Positions 24,084 through 35,084 of a stretch of 64,000 bases of DNA are shown here, piece by piece (the first letter of the stretch is position 1; every line of letters begins with the position of its first letter). This DNA comes from Ceriagrion tenellum (lineage: Eukaryota; Arthropoda; Insecta; Odonata; Coenagrionidae). Below the pieces are notes generated by a model. It searched no databases, had not been told where the DNA came from, and was given only the letters and a program-made list of their open reading frames with translations. The stretch spans positions 26,508,373-26,572,372 of the forward strand of contig OY720643.1 of assembly GCA_963169105.1 (NCBI GenBank), written 5' to 3'. Position numbers and translations under genes: made by a program.

Positions 24084-24506
24084 AACCTGGCAGCAGCGTG
24101 CACTAAGGCTCTAAGATGCCCTCGCTGTGGTGGTAACCACTCCTCCGCAGCGTGTCGCTCTGACGGCCTTCGGTGCGCCAACTGCGACGGAGAGCACCAC
24201 GCCGGCGACTGGAAGTGCCCTCAGCGCCCAAAGGAACCGGCGGGGCTGGGTTTGACAGTCCCACTCACAGCCATCCCTCTCCCCCTCATTCCAGGGACTC
24301 CCGCTGATGACGACCCAGTCACCATTTCCGGCCTATTGAGACTCCTGAGCCTGGTATTGGCGAACCTCCACCCGACCGACCGGCCTACTGTCGCTGGAAT
24401 CGTGGACGCAGCGGCCAACGAGATACTGGGATACTCTGTGAAAACAGCGTACTCCTGGCACTCGCAATTTGCAACGGTCGCCAAGATGAGACGCAGCAAC
24501 TACTAG
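24084..24506 (+). pseudogene. ORF1 (gag-like) C-terminus with two zinc knuckles
   Basis: The open frame runs from the insertion junction to the TAG at 24504-24506 and has no start codon of its own before the knuckles. It contains two CCHC knuckles: CPRCGGNHSSAAC (starting 24117; CX2CX4HX4C) and CANCDGEHHAGDWKC (CX2CX4HX5C), followed by PQRPK. This tandem, with a CxNC(G/D)..H.A...GCP-like second knuckle, is typical of ORF1 nucleic-acid-binding proteins of Jockey-superfamily LINEs. The about 85 residues after it (proline- and leucine-rich, including ISGLLRLLSLVL) look like the usual ORF1 C-terminus. The protein would bind element RNA. Here it is 5'-truncated, so a fragment. GC content is higher than in the flanks. 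Confidence 0.75.
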
Positions 24507-25522
24507 AACGGCTAAGTTTTCTCATAACTCTATTTCCTTCTGAAAGCATGATATGACTCTGTAAATAGTATTAACGACTATCATGCTTCACTCTATATTT
24601 CGTTAAGTGCTTCCTTCTGGAGAATCGTTGATACAAATTTATTTGCATTCATGTGTATTAAACTTAAGGAGTGGCTTCATCTTAATCTATGTAGACCAAG
24701 TGCTATGCACGGCTCACCATCCACCTAAATCATTTGTATGTACAGCCGCCACTGAATAACCTAAATTTAGCCAATAGGTAATGCTTGTATATAACTTGTG
24801 CGTAAAATATCTCCGAGAAGCCAATCGAAAATACTTAACTACTTGTCATACTATATTAGATAACTACTATATTGATAATCATGACCATGTGCAATGCACC
24901 AATCAATTAATGTAAATACTGAGATCTATGCCCATTTATAAATAATCGCCTGCATGTAAATAATTATCAGATTGTATATAAAATATGCTTTAAATTATTC
25001 CAGCACTCAACACCCCGTAATCAGCTGCAGAAACCGGTATCAGATCATTAAGATTAAGAACCATCGATCAACCCGTCCACCACCACCGAGAAACCCGCAC
25101 CGCAAGGACCACAGAAGACACCAAGATCGACAAGAAGATTACCACACCAAGAGGACACACACCAAGAGGACACCTGACAAGACCAAGAGGACACCTACCT
25201 ACAAGCTACAAGACTCATACATACCATAATACGGCGGCCTGCGTGAGGTTTTGCCGGTTTTCCTCACGCCTTTGGGCGAATGCCAGGCCACACGCCATTC
25301 AGGTTCCAAAATCCAAAACCAAAGTCAATGTCAAATCATTTTTTGTACATGTTTTATTTTTTGTTTTTTGTAAATATGCAACAGCACCTGCAAAAACTTG
25401 AAAACTTTTATATATGTATCCACCCTGAAGAGGAGAAATCCTATAACAGGGCCCCGTAAATGTAATTTTATGTTTTTGGGAAATAAACCTTTAACCAACC
25501 AACCAACCAACCATCGGCACCT
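24084..25522 (+). mobile_element. Gag-only Jockey-like LINE nested in the Penelope-like element
   Basis: 1439 bp inserted in the Penelope-like 3' UTR and flanked by CACTTCC at 24077-24083 and 25523-25529. It begins inside a gag-like ORF1 (24084-24506), has no RT ORF2, then about 1 kb of non-coding 3' sequence, and ends in an AACC repeat (about 25495-25512) plus a short GGCACCT. Joining the two outer pieces across the duplication gives a continuous Penelope-like 3' region (AAAGGGACACTTCC then CTGAGGACGG), supporting insertion. The missing ORF2 suggests either internal deletion or a half-LINE that relies on another element for mobilisation. Confidence 0.65.
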
Positions 25523-25615
25523 CACTTCCCTGAGGACGGCTGCAGATAAGCAGCCGAAACGTCGGTCATGGACCTTCCAACCCGGACGGAATCCCGAGAA
25601 GCCTTTCTACATTAG
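25523..25615 (+). mobile_element. Penelope-like element 3' region with hammerhead-like motif
   Basis: CTGAGGA (25530-25536) is followed by a strong stem II hairpin (CGGCTGC, loop AGATAA, GCAGCCG), then GAAAC (25556-25560) and GTCGGTC. In order and spacing this is a type I hammerhead core with a minimal stem III, as described for terminal repeats of Penelope-like retroelements. One extra base sits between the core and stem II. The following CATGGACCTTCCAACCCGG and downstream AGAAGCCTTTCTACATTAG fit the rest of such a terminal repeat. The 3' border near 25612 is inferred. Confidence 0.7.
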
Positions 25616-26190
25616 TGTACTATTAAAGAGAGACTCGTATGGATATAAAAGTCTCATAAAAATTAACGGCACAATATGTTTAATCAGAATTTCTCTTGGT
25701 ACCAAGATGGTATCGAACCTCTACCGATTATAAGACTTATGATGCAAGTAAGATAACGAGGTATGAAGCTCGACATTTGCCGTTTGAAGTTTCCAGCACC
25801 ACTCACCAAGAATTGCCCACAAACCAAACCAGATGCGTACCAGAAACTGAAGATAATGAATCAGTTGTGGCTTGAAGGAAAACTGATTCTTCGCCATTGA
25901 TAAGTCACAGAACATCTTTACTTGACCCAAAACAATTAAATCGTTCAAGGGGTCGTCAGGAAACCCAGCTTAGGATGCCAGGGTAATGATCACCAAACAC
26001 TTTCTCAAAGATTATTCAAGAGAATATTATTACACTCCAGGAAAATCATGAGGCGCACACAAGGGAACTTGCAAAAGAATACTCACGAAAAATAGGTTGC
26101 CAAACGCACAAGTTTGCAGAGACATAATTTTCCATCCAGAAATCTACCTATCTCTGTGACCTCACAAACACTCACATAAATATTCACCCT
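25616..26190. other. Unassigned DNA between two elements
   Basis: No gene or repeat recognised. Short frames only. Confidence 0.5.
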
Positions 26191-26201
26191 CCCACTCGAT
26201 T

Positions 26202-26506
26202 GGATTGGATATTTGGGGAAACGACCGATGGCTAAGGTCATTTGCGCCATAGGGGAACGGTAAGGGAGGAAGGGTGAATAGAAACCCGGCGTCGGCATTA
26301 GCCTGCTCTTAACGAAAGGCGCCAAGGGGACCACGGTTTAACGTCTCATCCGACAGACGGAGTACTGTACTTGAAGTGCCCTCCACAAGACACACAAGTA
26401 GGGATCGGATTCCCTCTGAAAAACATCCATCTCTGCAAGGCTTTGAACCCTGGCCGCCCGTGTTGTAGGCGAGTATGCTAGCCTCCACACTAACCCGACC
26501 CCCCCA
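26202..26506 (-). mobile_element. tRNA-derived SINE, complete with target duplication
   Basis: Flanked by the direct repeat CCACTCGATT at 26192-26201 and 26507-26516. On the minus strand it starts with a tRNA-like head: an A box in GGGTTAGTGTGGAGGCTAGC, a 5-bp anticodon stem CGCCT/GGGCG around ACAACAC (anticodon AAC by position), and a B box GGGTTCAAAGCC. A body follows that includes GGATGAGACGTTAAACCG and GTCCCCTTGGCGCC, a segment that I recall as recurring in SINE families of several animals. The 3' end carries ATCCAATCCA-type repeats. Length is about 305 bp. Good duplications and intact boxes indicate a fairly recent copy. The family name is unknown to me. Confidence 0.75.
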
Positions 26507-26519
26507 CCACTCGATTTGG

Positions 26520-29500
26520 GACAACTTCGGGAAATGACTGACGAGGGCGGGAAAACTGATTCAAAAAGAGCGTAACTAATTTTATCTACAAGGCCTAAAT
26601 AGAGAAACAATAGAAATAAAATGGCGGAAAAGATATCACACGGTGGGGTAATATGACAAAGACGCATGCCGAGTACGTTTATTTCGGCCACAAAGTAGGT
26701 CTTCAGCTAAAAGAAACTGATAGAACACTCCAAAAGCAAGTTTTTTTGTCCCCAATCTTTGATGATTCTCCCTCCACTGATATGCTGTTTTACTGAGTTA
26801 CGCTTGATCCATATGTCAAATCACTTGTTAATTCTTAACACTTATACTTTCCTCGAATATGTTCGTCAATAAAATACCTTGATTTAAAATGCAAAAGGTG
26901 TTACAATACACGGAAATGATCCAATAAGGTCACAAATTTCTATCTGTAAGCTTTTTTTAATTTTTGAGCTATTTCATGACTTTAAAGCTAGATATATCTT
27001 CCCTTCTAGTGCTAAACCTATGTAACTCACACGTTGACAGTACGTAAACGAAAATCATCTCAGTGTAATTGCTTTCCAGGTCTGCTGTGAACATTGTGTA
27101 TTTTTTGACCGATATTGGTTATTCATAAAAACATACTAACCAGCTCTGCTCAGCATAATGAAATAGTAACAATTTGTACATCACGATGTGAAGCACAATT
27201 TATTTCTGCCCAAGCGCTCTGTTGCTAAATCGAAATATGGACTGCAATGCTTCCAAGTACCAAGAGACCAACAATCGCTTAGTGTTTTACATACTTCTTT
27301 ATTATCAGAGTAAAGAGCCCCTGTTTTGCAGCAGAAAATATCCAGGAGAGAAGGAGTAACAGGTTTCATAGGTTGAAGGAAGACGATAAATTTGCAACAT
27401 AAGCAAATGTATTGTAAAGCATAAGCTCCGTGTAGTTAATACACGCACGATTTAGACGCTACTGAAGATAATTAAAATCTACAGAAAGCAAAAAGTCACT
27501 CATAAAAGTGAAATACATTCTTACCCATTTGTATATCATTTACAATTGGAAAAGTAAACCTCGCATATTTATCACACTGTCTTATGCCACATTTATCTAA
27601 ACAACGTAAGAAATGATTTCCGGGGCATTCCAGCCGAACCATTGAAAAATGTAAGAAGAGCACAACTTGTTTCCCAATGAGCGCATTGCCTGTTAAGGCG
27701 AAGTAAGCCCAGTGGTGGTTCTCTATACAATGATTATCATCTATTACTGTTTCACACCATCTACGATAGGTAAATACTCTATTGCATTGAAGTTAAGAAC
27801 TCCATAGGAACTTTTCAAACAAGATGAAATATTAAATTTCAATTAGGTTTGATTTTTTAAAATTTTATAAGTCCCATGAATGGCAAAAATAATGACAATG
27901 AGTGGACACGTGCAATCATCCATTCTTGCATTCAAAGCACGTCTCAAACGGGAAAAAAAGAAAACCTCAAATTGGTAAATAAAACAGTGGTTTGGCCTTT
28001 TCCACAAACGTGACGCTCACATTGGATGTTCGAGAAAAGGGCAATTTTGAAAGCTTTCGGGTTTGTACGCAGGTCAACATAACGTTTTCAAATGAACCTC
28101 AACAGATGAAATGAACAGTTGGATGGAAAAACAAGCATGGAAAGGTTGTCGGTTAAATGAAAACAGAAATTGAGGAATTGAATGCTCTGTACAGAAATGA
28201 AAACAGCGAAATCGCACTCTCTCACAAACTTTTACGTTACAAGGACAACGTGTTACAAGCACAACGTGTTACAAGCACAACGTGTTTCAAGCCACGCAGT
28301 CGTCTTCTATTGCAAGACGGTGACTCAGTGAGCGAAACACGGAGTGCATTGTATATTAAAAGCTGTGGAAAATAGCGGTTTGGTTGTTTTATCATGAAGA
28401 GCAACCACTGCGTACGTGAGGGTCGTAAATAACTCCTAAAACAAAAATGTTGAGAGCAATGGTTTCATGAAAAAAAGTTGAAGCCTTGTGCTTTAGTCTT
28501 GTTTGTGTAACTATTGTGATATTCAAAGGGCAGCCCACTGTCACAGCAACTGATGCGAGAGCATGTAGTGATTATGACCAAATATATTTATTTTTTAATT
28601 TACTTTTAAAATCATTTTGTACATTTCATTTATTGAAAGTACTTATAAAATCACTGCGATGAAAAATAATTATTTAAAGATTTGGTATTCAGCGAGCTTC
28701 AAGAAGAAAATATCGATTTACAACAAACATTCCACCGTTTATATATCAAAGAAACATATCAACGGCAGGGATGAAAGGGAGAATCATTGTCGCGACTCGC
28801 ACGAGAAGTAAAAGATACGCCATCTTTCAAGAAAAATATTAAATTATTACCCGTATTTCTCCAGAGAAATTTGGTCCAATGAATACTGAATCTCCATCTT
28901 CTGATTGTCACTCGATTAGATGCATCCATTAATCTTTCTGTTCAGATCTAAGAAAGCCCGTTTGGTATTTCTTCAGTACTTTACCTTAGATTCAACTACA
29001 AATTGTGAAATTCCTAGAATAATTGGCTCAAAAATTTAGATTAGGGGATGCAGAGAAAGCATTAATTTAAGTCTACATCGAAGCTTCATGCAACCTTTAG
29101 CTAAAATAAATGGAAATAAAATTTGCCTCGTACATGCCAAACAACGGTGACAAAGCCCGACGGGAGTGATCTGAAACTATTGTCAGTGTTGCATTAGATT
29201 TGTGGTTTCCAAAATAATGCCTGATATTGGAGGATAACTTTCAAGATGCCATCCGAAGAGTCATTGACGCTTGGAATTGTCACGATACCTGCTAAATGGG
29301 CCGGGTAAAATGTGTTCGTTGCAATAGCGCCGTCAGTATTTTGGTCCTCGAGTCCGTTAAAACAGGATTACGATCGACGCAGCATAATGTCACGGCAACG
29401 TATTGCAGTGTTGGCGAAGTTTGGTGACTGTGATGCAGTACAACCAATTAAGATGATCGAACTTTGACGGTGCGGTCAACACACGATGGATGGGTCTCAT

Positions 29501-29965
29501 CATAATCTGAATTTTCCGTCACGCCTCGTCAACGGCAGCCAATCAGGGGGGGGGAGCTATTTTCCAATGTTTTCTCATCAACTTTTCAATGAAACATAAT
29601 CAACCGTCCACAAGCAGTGTTTGCCAGTACAATTGCTTCTTACATATTTGCTACAATTAAGATTTATAATAAATTCTTTCTCATTTGGAATATCCTTATA
29701 AAATAAGGCCAACAATTTCCGCTGAATGGAGTACTCTTTGGAGACGTAAATCCGAACGCCAGCAGCCGTTTCAGTCACGTTTTGTAACGTTAGTCGTAAT
29801 CCCGTACTCTTAGATAAAAATGCTTGAATTAGTAAAGGCTATCACCAAATGAAATTACACACATTACTTTTGGAATGAGCAGTATGATTAAAAACGAGAA
29901 AGATTGTTCACTAAAATATTCTGTTTTAAAACTATACTGTCACAATAAATCAATTTAAGTTGCAA
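26520..29965. other. AT-rich DNA, no gene recognised
   Basis: Short frames only. A GC-richer, apparently unique stretch lies at about 29130-29560 with many CG words and no open frame of note. The only structured feature is the 16-bp tandem repeat at 28245-28292. Confidence 0.5.
28245..28292 (+). repeat. 16-bp tandem repeat, three copies
   Basis: ACAACGTGTTACAAGC occurs twice exactly and a third time with one change (TTTC for TTAC). Confidence 0.9.
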
Positions 29966-29971
29966 AAATAA

Positions 29972-30472
29972 CCCTGCTAAAAATTCCTTAGAAGCTGTTC
30001 TGTAAAACGTAAGGAATTCTACAGAAATTGACTCATTTTCTTCAGAATTAGTTCCTTTTCTAAGGATCTGTACGGAACATGAGAGCCTGACTCTACAGAA
30101 CATATGTTCTCTACAGTAATTTTCTGCAGGGCAAAGTAACTCCTTACAAGCTGTTCTGTAGAACTTCGGCAACCCTACGGAAACATGTAAGGTTTCCGGT
30201 TCTGCAGAACGTCGTGGAGAATTCGGCAGAACGTCGTGGGGAATTCTGCAGAACGTCGTAGGGAATTCTACAGGACGTCCAAAGGAATTCCTCAGAACGT
30301 CCTCGGGTATTCTGCAAAAATCCTAAGGTATTCTGCAGAACGTCGTAGGGAATTCCGCAAAATGGCGTTTCAACACTTTAAGGAATATCTACAGAACTTA
30401 AGGAATATCTACAGCAATACAGAAATTCTGTAGAAACTTTATAAGGAAGCTATAAACAATTTTTTAGCAGGG
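29972..30472. mobile_element. Non-autonomous TIR element with TAA target duplication
   Basis: 501 bp starting CCCTGCTAAAAA and ending TTTTTAGCAGGG, flanked on both sides by TAA (29969-29971 and 30473-30475). The perfect terminal inverted repeat is about 12 bp, with looser inverted similarity further in (AAGCTG with a shifted counterpart). Internally it is filled with reiterated TTCTGCAGAA/TTCTACAGAA-like palindromic decamers and a 22-bp minisatellite. There is no transposase frame. A 3-bp TAA/TTA duplication would fit PIF/Harbinger-type elements, but the ends do not let me assign a superfamily. piggyBac would need TTAA, which is not present. Confidence 0.75.
30206..30358 (+). repeat. 22-bp minisatellite inside the TIR element, seven units
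   Basis: Seven consecutive units (six of 22 bp, one of 21) with consensus near AGAACGTCGTAGGGAATTCT plus GC. Units at 30228 and 30250 differ at only a few bases; the unit at 30316 is the most diverged. Confidence 0.9.
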
Positions 30473-30529
30473 TAAGTTATTAACACATCGTATTGTAGTG
30501 ATTCTGCCATTCAATTCAGTGTTGTCTCA

Positions 30530-31060
30530 ATCCTGGGACCATTTTCGTAACAGTCGCGTTTACAGCACGTTGTGGGCTCCCAGGGACGCCAACCACCAAG
30601 GAAACCGTTAAAACATATAGTTTTAAATCAAAACCTCCCACGGAATGGGAGGGAATTAAGTGCTGCCATCTCTCTCCGACTCTTCCTTGTGAGCGCGAGA
30701 CGAAGTCACAAGGTTTCGAGTGGCTCACCAGAGGGCCATCTCAAACCTTCACGACGAAAACTCACGTACACACACACAACTTTAACGTGCAGCAGGGAGG
30801 GAAGGCCAGTATGAACCAGTGCCGCCTCGCGGCGTCCGCAACAACTACTCCCTCAAGGATTGCCGCGCTTCGAATTCCTTGCGCTGTAAATGGTCTCGAC
30901 GGTCGCGACCTGGCGCAACCCATTCCTTGCCCATTCTCCATAAAGCCCTCACGCACACCCATACACACTCTCCACACATCGTTTCCCCCTCAACAGGGTC
31001 AACATTTCCCGGATGTTTCTCAAACCCCCTCTGGGATTTAATCGGACGAATTCCCTCATA
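30530..31060. other. GC-rich island
   Basis: GC-rich block with overlapping frames of 70-84 codons on both strands and no recognised protein. It directly follows the TIR element with a gap of about 60 bp. Confidence 0.4.
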
Positions 31061-31178
31061 CGTGTAGTCCTCATGAGCTCACCGACTAGGGGACATGGAG
31101 AAATATTATGGAATGATTCGCGGAGTTTAACGCTCGGAGCTCCTCGGTTTCACGCTTGGAGAAATATATCTGCTTTAA

Positions 31179-31786
31179 GGTAGTTTGAGCGAAATATCAT
31201 TTTACTTAGAAATCAATGAATTTGGGCTCATTATAAAATATAAAAAATATTAGGGCTAATATGCCGGGAAAGAACAATATCATAAAAATATCTCACCCTT
31301 CTAATGACACCCAAAATTCAACCCCTTACCACATTGCTTTCGGAGATATTTGCCAAAAAAATACCAGCCATTTTACATGGGAAACGGTATGTGTATGCAC
31401 TCAGAGACACTAGTTACAAAATCAGGTATTTCTAACACTTAGATACTCTAACACTTGTCACAATAAGCTAACAGCGTGTAGTTTGTATGTTTTCTCAACT
31501 ATATTTGAAAACAAATCATATTGCCACCCAAGTAGGTTCTTGGGTATTACAAAAAAACTTCCGTTTTTAAGGAGTTTCAAATGCACCGCGCGAAAAAATT
31601 AGTCGAGTTAAATACTTATTTAGATGTTTTCATTTAATTACTTACAATTTCTGTCATATAAAACTATATAATTGCACCATTAATATTGCAATATTTAATT
31701 GATGTGTCCTACAGCTGGTGAAATTAAAACGTATAATTCGAATATGGTCTCTATTATGAATAGGAAACTATCTCACTCGGACTACC
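31179..31786. mobile_element. TIR element, about 608 bp, flanked by TTAA
   Basis: The left end GGTAGTTTGAGCGAAATA (31179) and the right end read on the minus strand, GGTAGTCCGAGTGAGATA, match at 14 of 18 positions. Both are preceded by TTAA (31175-31178 and 31787-31790), so the duplication is TTAA or just TA with AA as part of the repeat. The interior is AT-rich with no transposase frame. TTAA suggests piggyBac-type mobilisation and TA suggests Tc1/mariner-type; the ends alone do not decide. Confidence 0.6.
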
Positions 31787-31790
31787 TTAA

Positions 31791-32035
31791 ACTATAAAAA
31801 AACTTATATTTCCGCTAACTTCGAGTATTCCTTGGCAGGTTTCTTGTATTAAATTTAATACAAAATACCGATTCAAAAATAGTAAATTTCAAACGTAAAT
31901 CCATTAAAAAGGGCTCATGATATCGCATATTTGTTTCCATTTCTTACTAAGTATGTTTTAATGTCATAAAAACTTCAAAATTTAATGAACATTAGGTTAA
32001 ATTTCCTACACATCTTTTAATATATCAAATATTAT
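31791..32035. other. AT-rich DNA, nothing recognised
   Basis: No supported feature. Confidence 0.5.
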
Positions 32036-32225
32036 AACACTGCCAATACTGGGTGACAATATTATGAAGGAATAAAAAATGTATTTGAAGCGTTTCTGCG
32101 AGTAAAGCAAACAGTTTGTTGAAGCTAGCTGCCGCTAAATCAAATAATTATTCGGAATAATGAGATTGTACTACGTTTTATACGAGCATAATATATGTGT
32201 GAATATCTTATTATTTCATACGGGG
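32036..32225 (+). repeat. Direct duplication, copy 1
   Basis: About 190 bp starting AACACTGCCAATACT and ending ATTATTTCATACGG, matching 32975-33166 in the same orientation with scattered substitutions. Copy 1 ends exactly where the LINE relic 32224-32376 begins. Confidence 0.8.
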
Positions 32226-32376
32226 CAGAAGAAGGAAGTGGATCGCACAACTAAAACAATACATTCAACTGAGAGGGAGCTCTTGGGAGGAAGTTCAATA
32301 TCAACAAACATTCCAAGATAAGAGCAGATGGAAGAAGCTGATAGACAACTCCCGGGAAACTGGAGTTGCTACTTGA
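32224..32376 (+). mobile_element. LINE RT C-terminal fragment
   Basis: A frame ending at the TGA 32374-32376 encodes GRRRKWIAQLKQYIQLRG, then SSWEEVQYQQTFQDKSRWKK and LIDNSRETG. The R.R..W..Q...D.......W.E......DR..WR.L pattern is the extreme C-terminus of several insect LINE RT proteins. It is about 50 residues long, open throughout and 5'-truncated. It abuts the end of the duplicated segment, consistent with insertion there. Confidence 0.7.
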
Positions 32377-32399
32377 TAATGATCACCCGATCTAGATGC

Positions 32400-32970
32400 C
32401 TCAACAGCAAAACCTAGGAGGTGATTTCGGTATTAATTTCACTTTCGTATGTGGAAAAAATACAGGTAATTGCGTCATAATGTAAAAATTCCCCGCTATT
32501 TTCTGAATGTTCTGAATCTGGCAACATATGAAAAGGAGATAAAAGTTCACGTGAAATTCACCTCTGTCTACACCTATTTCTCAATTTTCCAAGGAATTTA
32601 TTCTAGTGGGGACGTTGAAGTTAATTTGCGGAAAATAAGCAATTAAAGCTGCCTATTTGTTAAGTTGTCGCGTGTCTATGCAATTTTCACAATATTTCAC
32701 ATAATATTTCACCTGGAACACCAATATTACGAGTTCATTGATAGTAAATATTAAATAACTCCATAGTTTCATTTTCTAAATATTGAATTCATTTCGCAGG
32801 TAATCTAAACCCAAAATCAACGTCTTATAGGTGCTCCACCGGAAATTTCTATCACTTAATGCAAAGCATTTCGTTTTTAAGCAACCGATGCATATGCAAT
32901 GGTATTTTTGCGCTTTTTTTGCGAAAAGTGACTGTATTGTTGAATTTTACATGGAAACCAACGACAGCAT
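32400..32970. other. AT-rich DNA, nothing recognised
   Basis: No supported feature. Confidence 0.5.
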
Positions 32971-32974
32971 AAAT

Positions 32975-33166
32975 AACACTGCCAATACTACTGGTCGACA
33001 CACTTATGAAGGAATTAAAAATATATTCGAAGCGTCTCTGAGAGTAAAGAAGATAGTTTGTTGAAGCTAGCTGCAGCTAAATCAAATTATAATTTGAAAT
33101 AATGAGATTTTACCACGTTTTTATATGGGTATCGTATATATGTGAATATCTTATTATTTGATACGG
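32975..33166 (+). repeat. Direct duplication, copy 2
   Basis: Counterpart of 32036-32225. A 77-codon frame (32831-33064) crosses its start, but it is not preserved in copy 1 and is probably not coding. Confidence 0.8.
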
Positions 33167-33169
33167 AGA

Positions 33170-33535
33170 TTAATAAAAAGCATACATATTTTGATAAATC
33201 ACAGTTCTTCTTATATGAAATTATGACGTACCATTGTAGACTAAAAATAGGTTTTGAAAAGTTTTTGAAGCACAAAATCACACCACCTTGTCTTAACAAA
33301 TACCTCAAATATAAATTACTTGATTTTATTGTTGTTATTCCTCACACTTTCGTGGTAAAATAATCCATTTCCTAAAATCTTATACTTCAATATACTTTTG
33401 CTACATTGTCTATAAACAAAATCTCCTTGGTAACGGTACTACAACAGTGATAGATAATTCAGCTCGTCACACGTATATTCTTTCACATAGTACATATTTT
33501 CGGAGAACGTACATATTATTGCCTGGTTCCCTAAG
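33170..33535. other. AT-rich DNA, nothing recognised
   Basis: Only short unsupported frames (73 codons on both strands over the same stretch). Confidence 0.5.
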
Positions 33536-33539
33536 ATTC

Positions 33540-34110
33540 CAATCTTTCCTGAAAAATCGACCCGGCTATCACCCTTTCCCTTACACTCTCACAACACGGC
33601 TCCACTCTTATATTTTATTTTATAGCGAATTCTTCCCTTCCTCGTCTCTTCAACTCCTCCCACCTCCAGTGACGCCAACCTTAGATTTACTCCGCGGCCC
33701 AAACGGTTCCGAACGCTTTATGGAAGAGTTCATGCAGGCTTTATACATTTTTCATCCCAGGGCCTTCAAAAACGTTTTTTTTGAAGGATATAGGGCACCC
33801 ACGTACGTAATCTATTTGGTCCATTCATTCCTTTCTTCCGCGCAAACCCCCGGCGAGAGTCCAAGTGGGCGGGAGGGGGGGGGGTTGCTGGGGGAGTGAT
33901 TTAGCGGCCGGAAGTAACGGCGGGGTATTTGAAAATGGCCGACGGGGAATTGCATTATCGATACTAAGGCACCGAGAGGGGTGAGGTAGGTGAGGGAACA
34001 AAAACACACGGCAAAGAGACGATAATAGGCGCGCCATTTGGTCCGATGCTTGCGGAGCGCAAGAGCCTCCTGGCCGCTCGACGCCCGGCAAATTTTCAAT
34101 TTCTTTACGA
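33540..34110. other. GC-rich island
   Basis: A block with G-runs (GGGAGGGGGGGGG near 33870), an AscI-type GGCGCGCC word and many CpG. Frames of 117-150 codons overlap on both strands around 33825-33899, so composition rather than coding explains them. No family recognised. Confidence 0.4.
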
Positions 34111-35080
34111 AGCTTGGGAGAAACAGAAGAGATAGAACAAATGCATAAGTTCTTATTGAGTGCATATTTCTCTAAAAAAAATACAGAAATAATAAAATAT
34201 TGCAAAACTATAAATGCAATCGGGCACGGTTCTTCTCCTTCAAAAATCTCTTTGCATGGCAAAATATTTGCTTTTGATACAATATTTTGAATTTCAAATT
34301 TAAATGTAAACGCAAAAAGTGCAATCTATTCCAAAAGCTGATTCTGACAAGTAAATGTTGGTCACTAAATATTGCATAAATCTCTCAATATTAGACTGAA
34401 ATATAGTCTGGGAAATTTCTCAAGAAAAAGAGTCTTTGAAGCACGAGATGTCACGCCACCTAGTCTTACCAAGAGTAAAAGCACAAAAGATATCTTAGAA
34501 AATAAGTGCAGCCTACAATGACCTAGGCATTAGAAAATTCTTAATTGTAAATAGGTAAAAATATCCTCGATTATTTATCACGTGTTGCACAAAAATCACG
34601 TACATTAACAAGCATTATATTACAAAATAGAGAAAATAAGGGGAGAGAAACCATAGAATATATACTAATAAAAGGTAATAACTAATGTATATTCTCTTTA
34701 GATACTTCAGTAAGTTACTGGCGTTTTCAAAAGAGAAATATACATGTAATTTAGAAAACATGAAAAATAATTTTTAATAAAAGTGATGGATATAATCCCT
34801 CTGCCTATGTTTTGAAGAACGTGTGCCCTTCGAACAGAAACGAGTGACCCAAAAGAAATACTTCCATATAACAGATGCACGGAAGTCCTCCTTAAGTTTT
34901 CAAGATGTTTAACTAGGAACGTATTCTATACGATATTCATATACACCGCCATCCGAATAAGCATTAATTAAAGACTAACACCTATTTGTAGAATATCCAA
35001 GAGATACTAAGATAATTTTCTAGTTTTTATCATCTAGTTTTATGCTGGTTCTCAAGGTAGTCCTTTCAGAGGGGATCCTA
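34111..35080. other. AT-rich DNA, nothing recognised
   Basis: No supported feature. Confidence 0.5.
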
Positions 35081-35084
35081 GCTT

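Noticed and set aside
28245..28292. CRISPR-like array
   Set aside because: Three adjacent 16-bp units without spacers in a eukaryotic context are a simple tandem repeat.
29972..30472. piggyBac MITE assignment for the CCCTG-ended element
   Set aside because: piggyBac requires TTAA duplications. The flanks are ATAA and TAAG, which support only a 3-bp TAA duplication.
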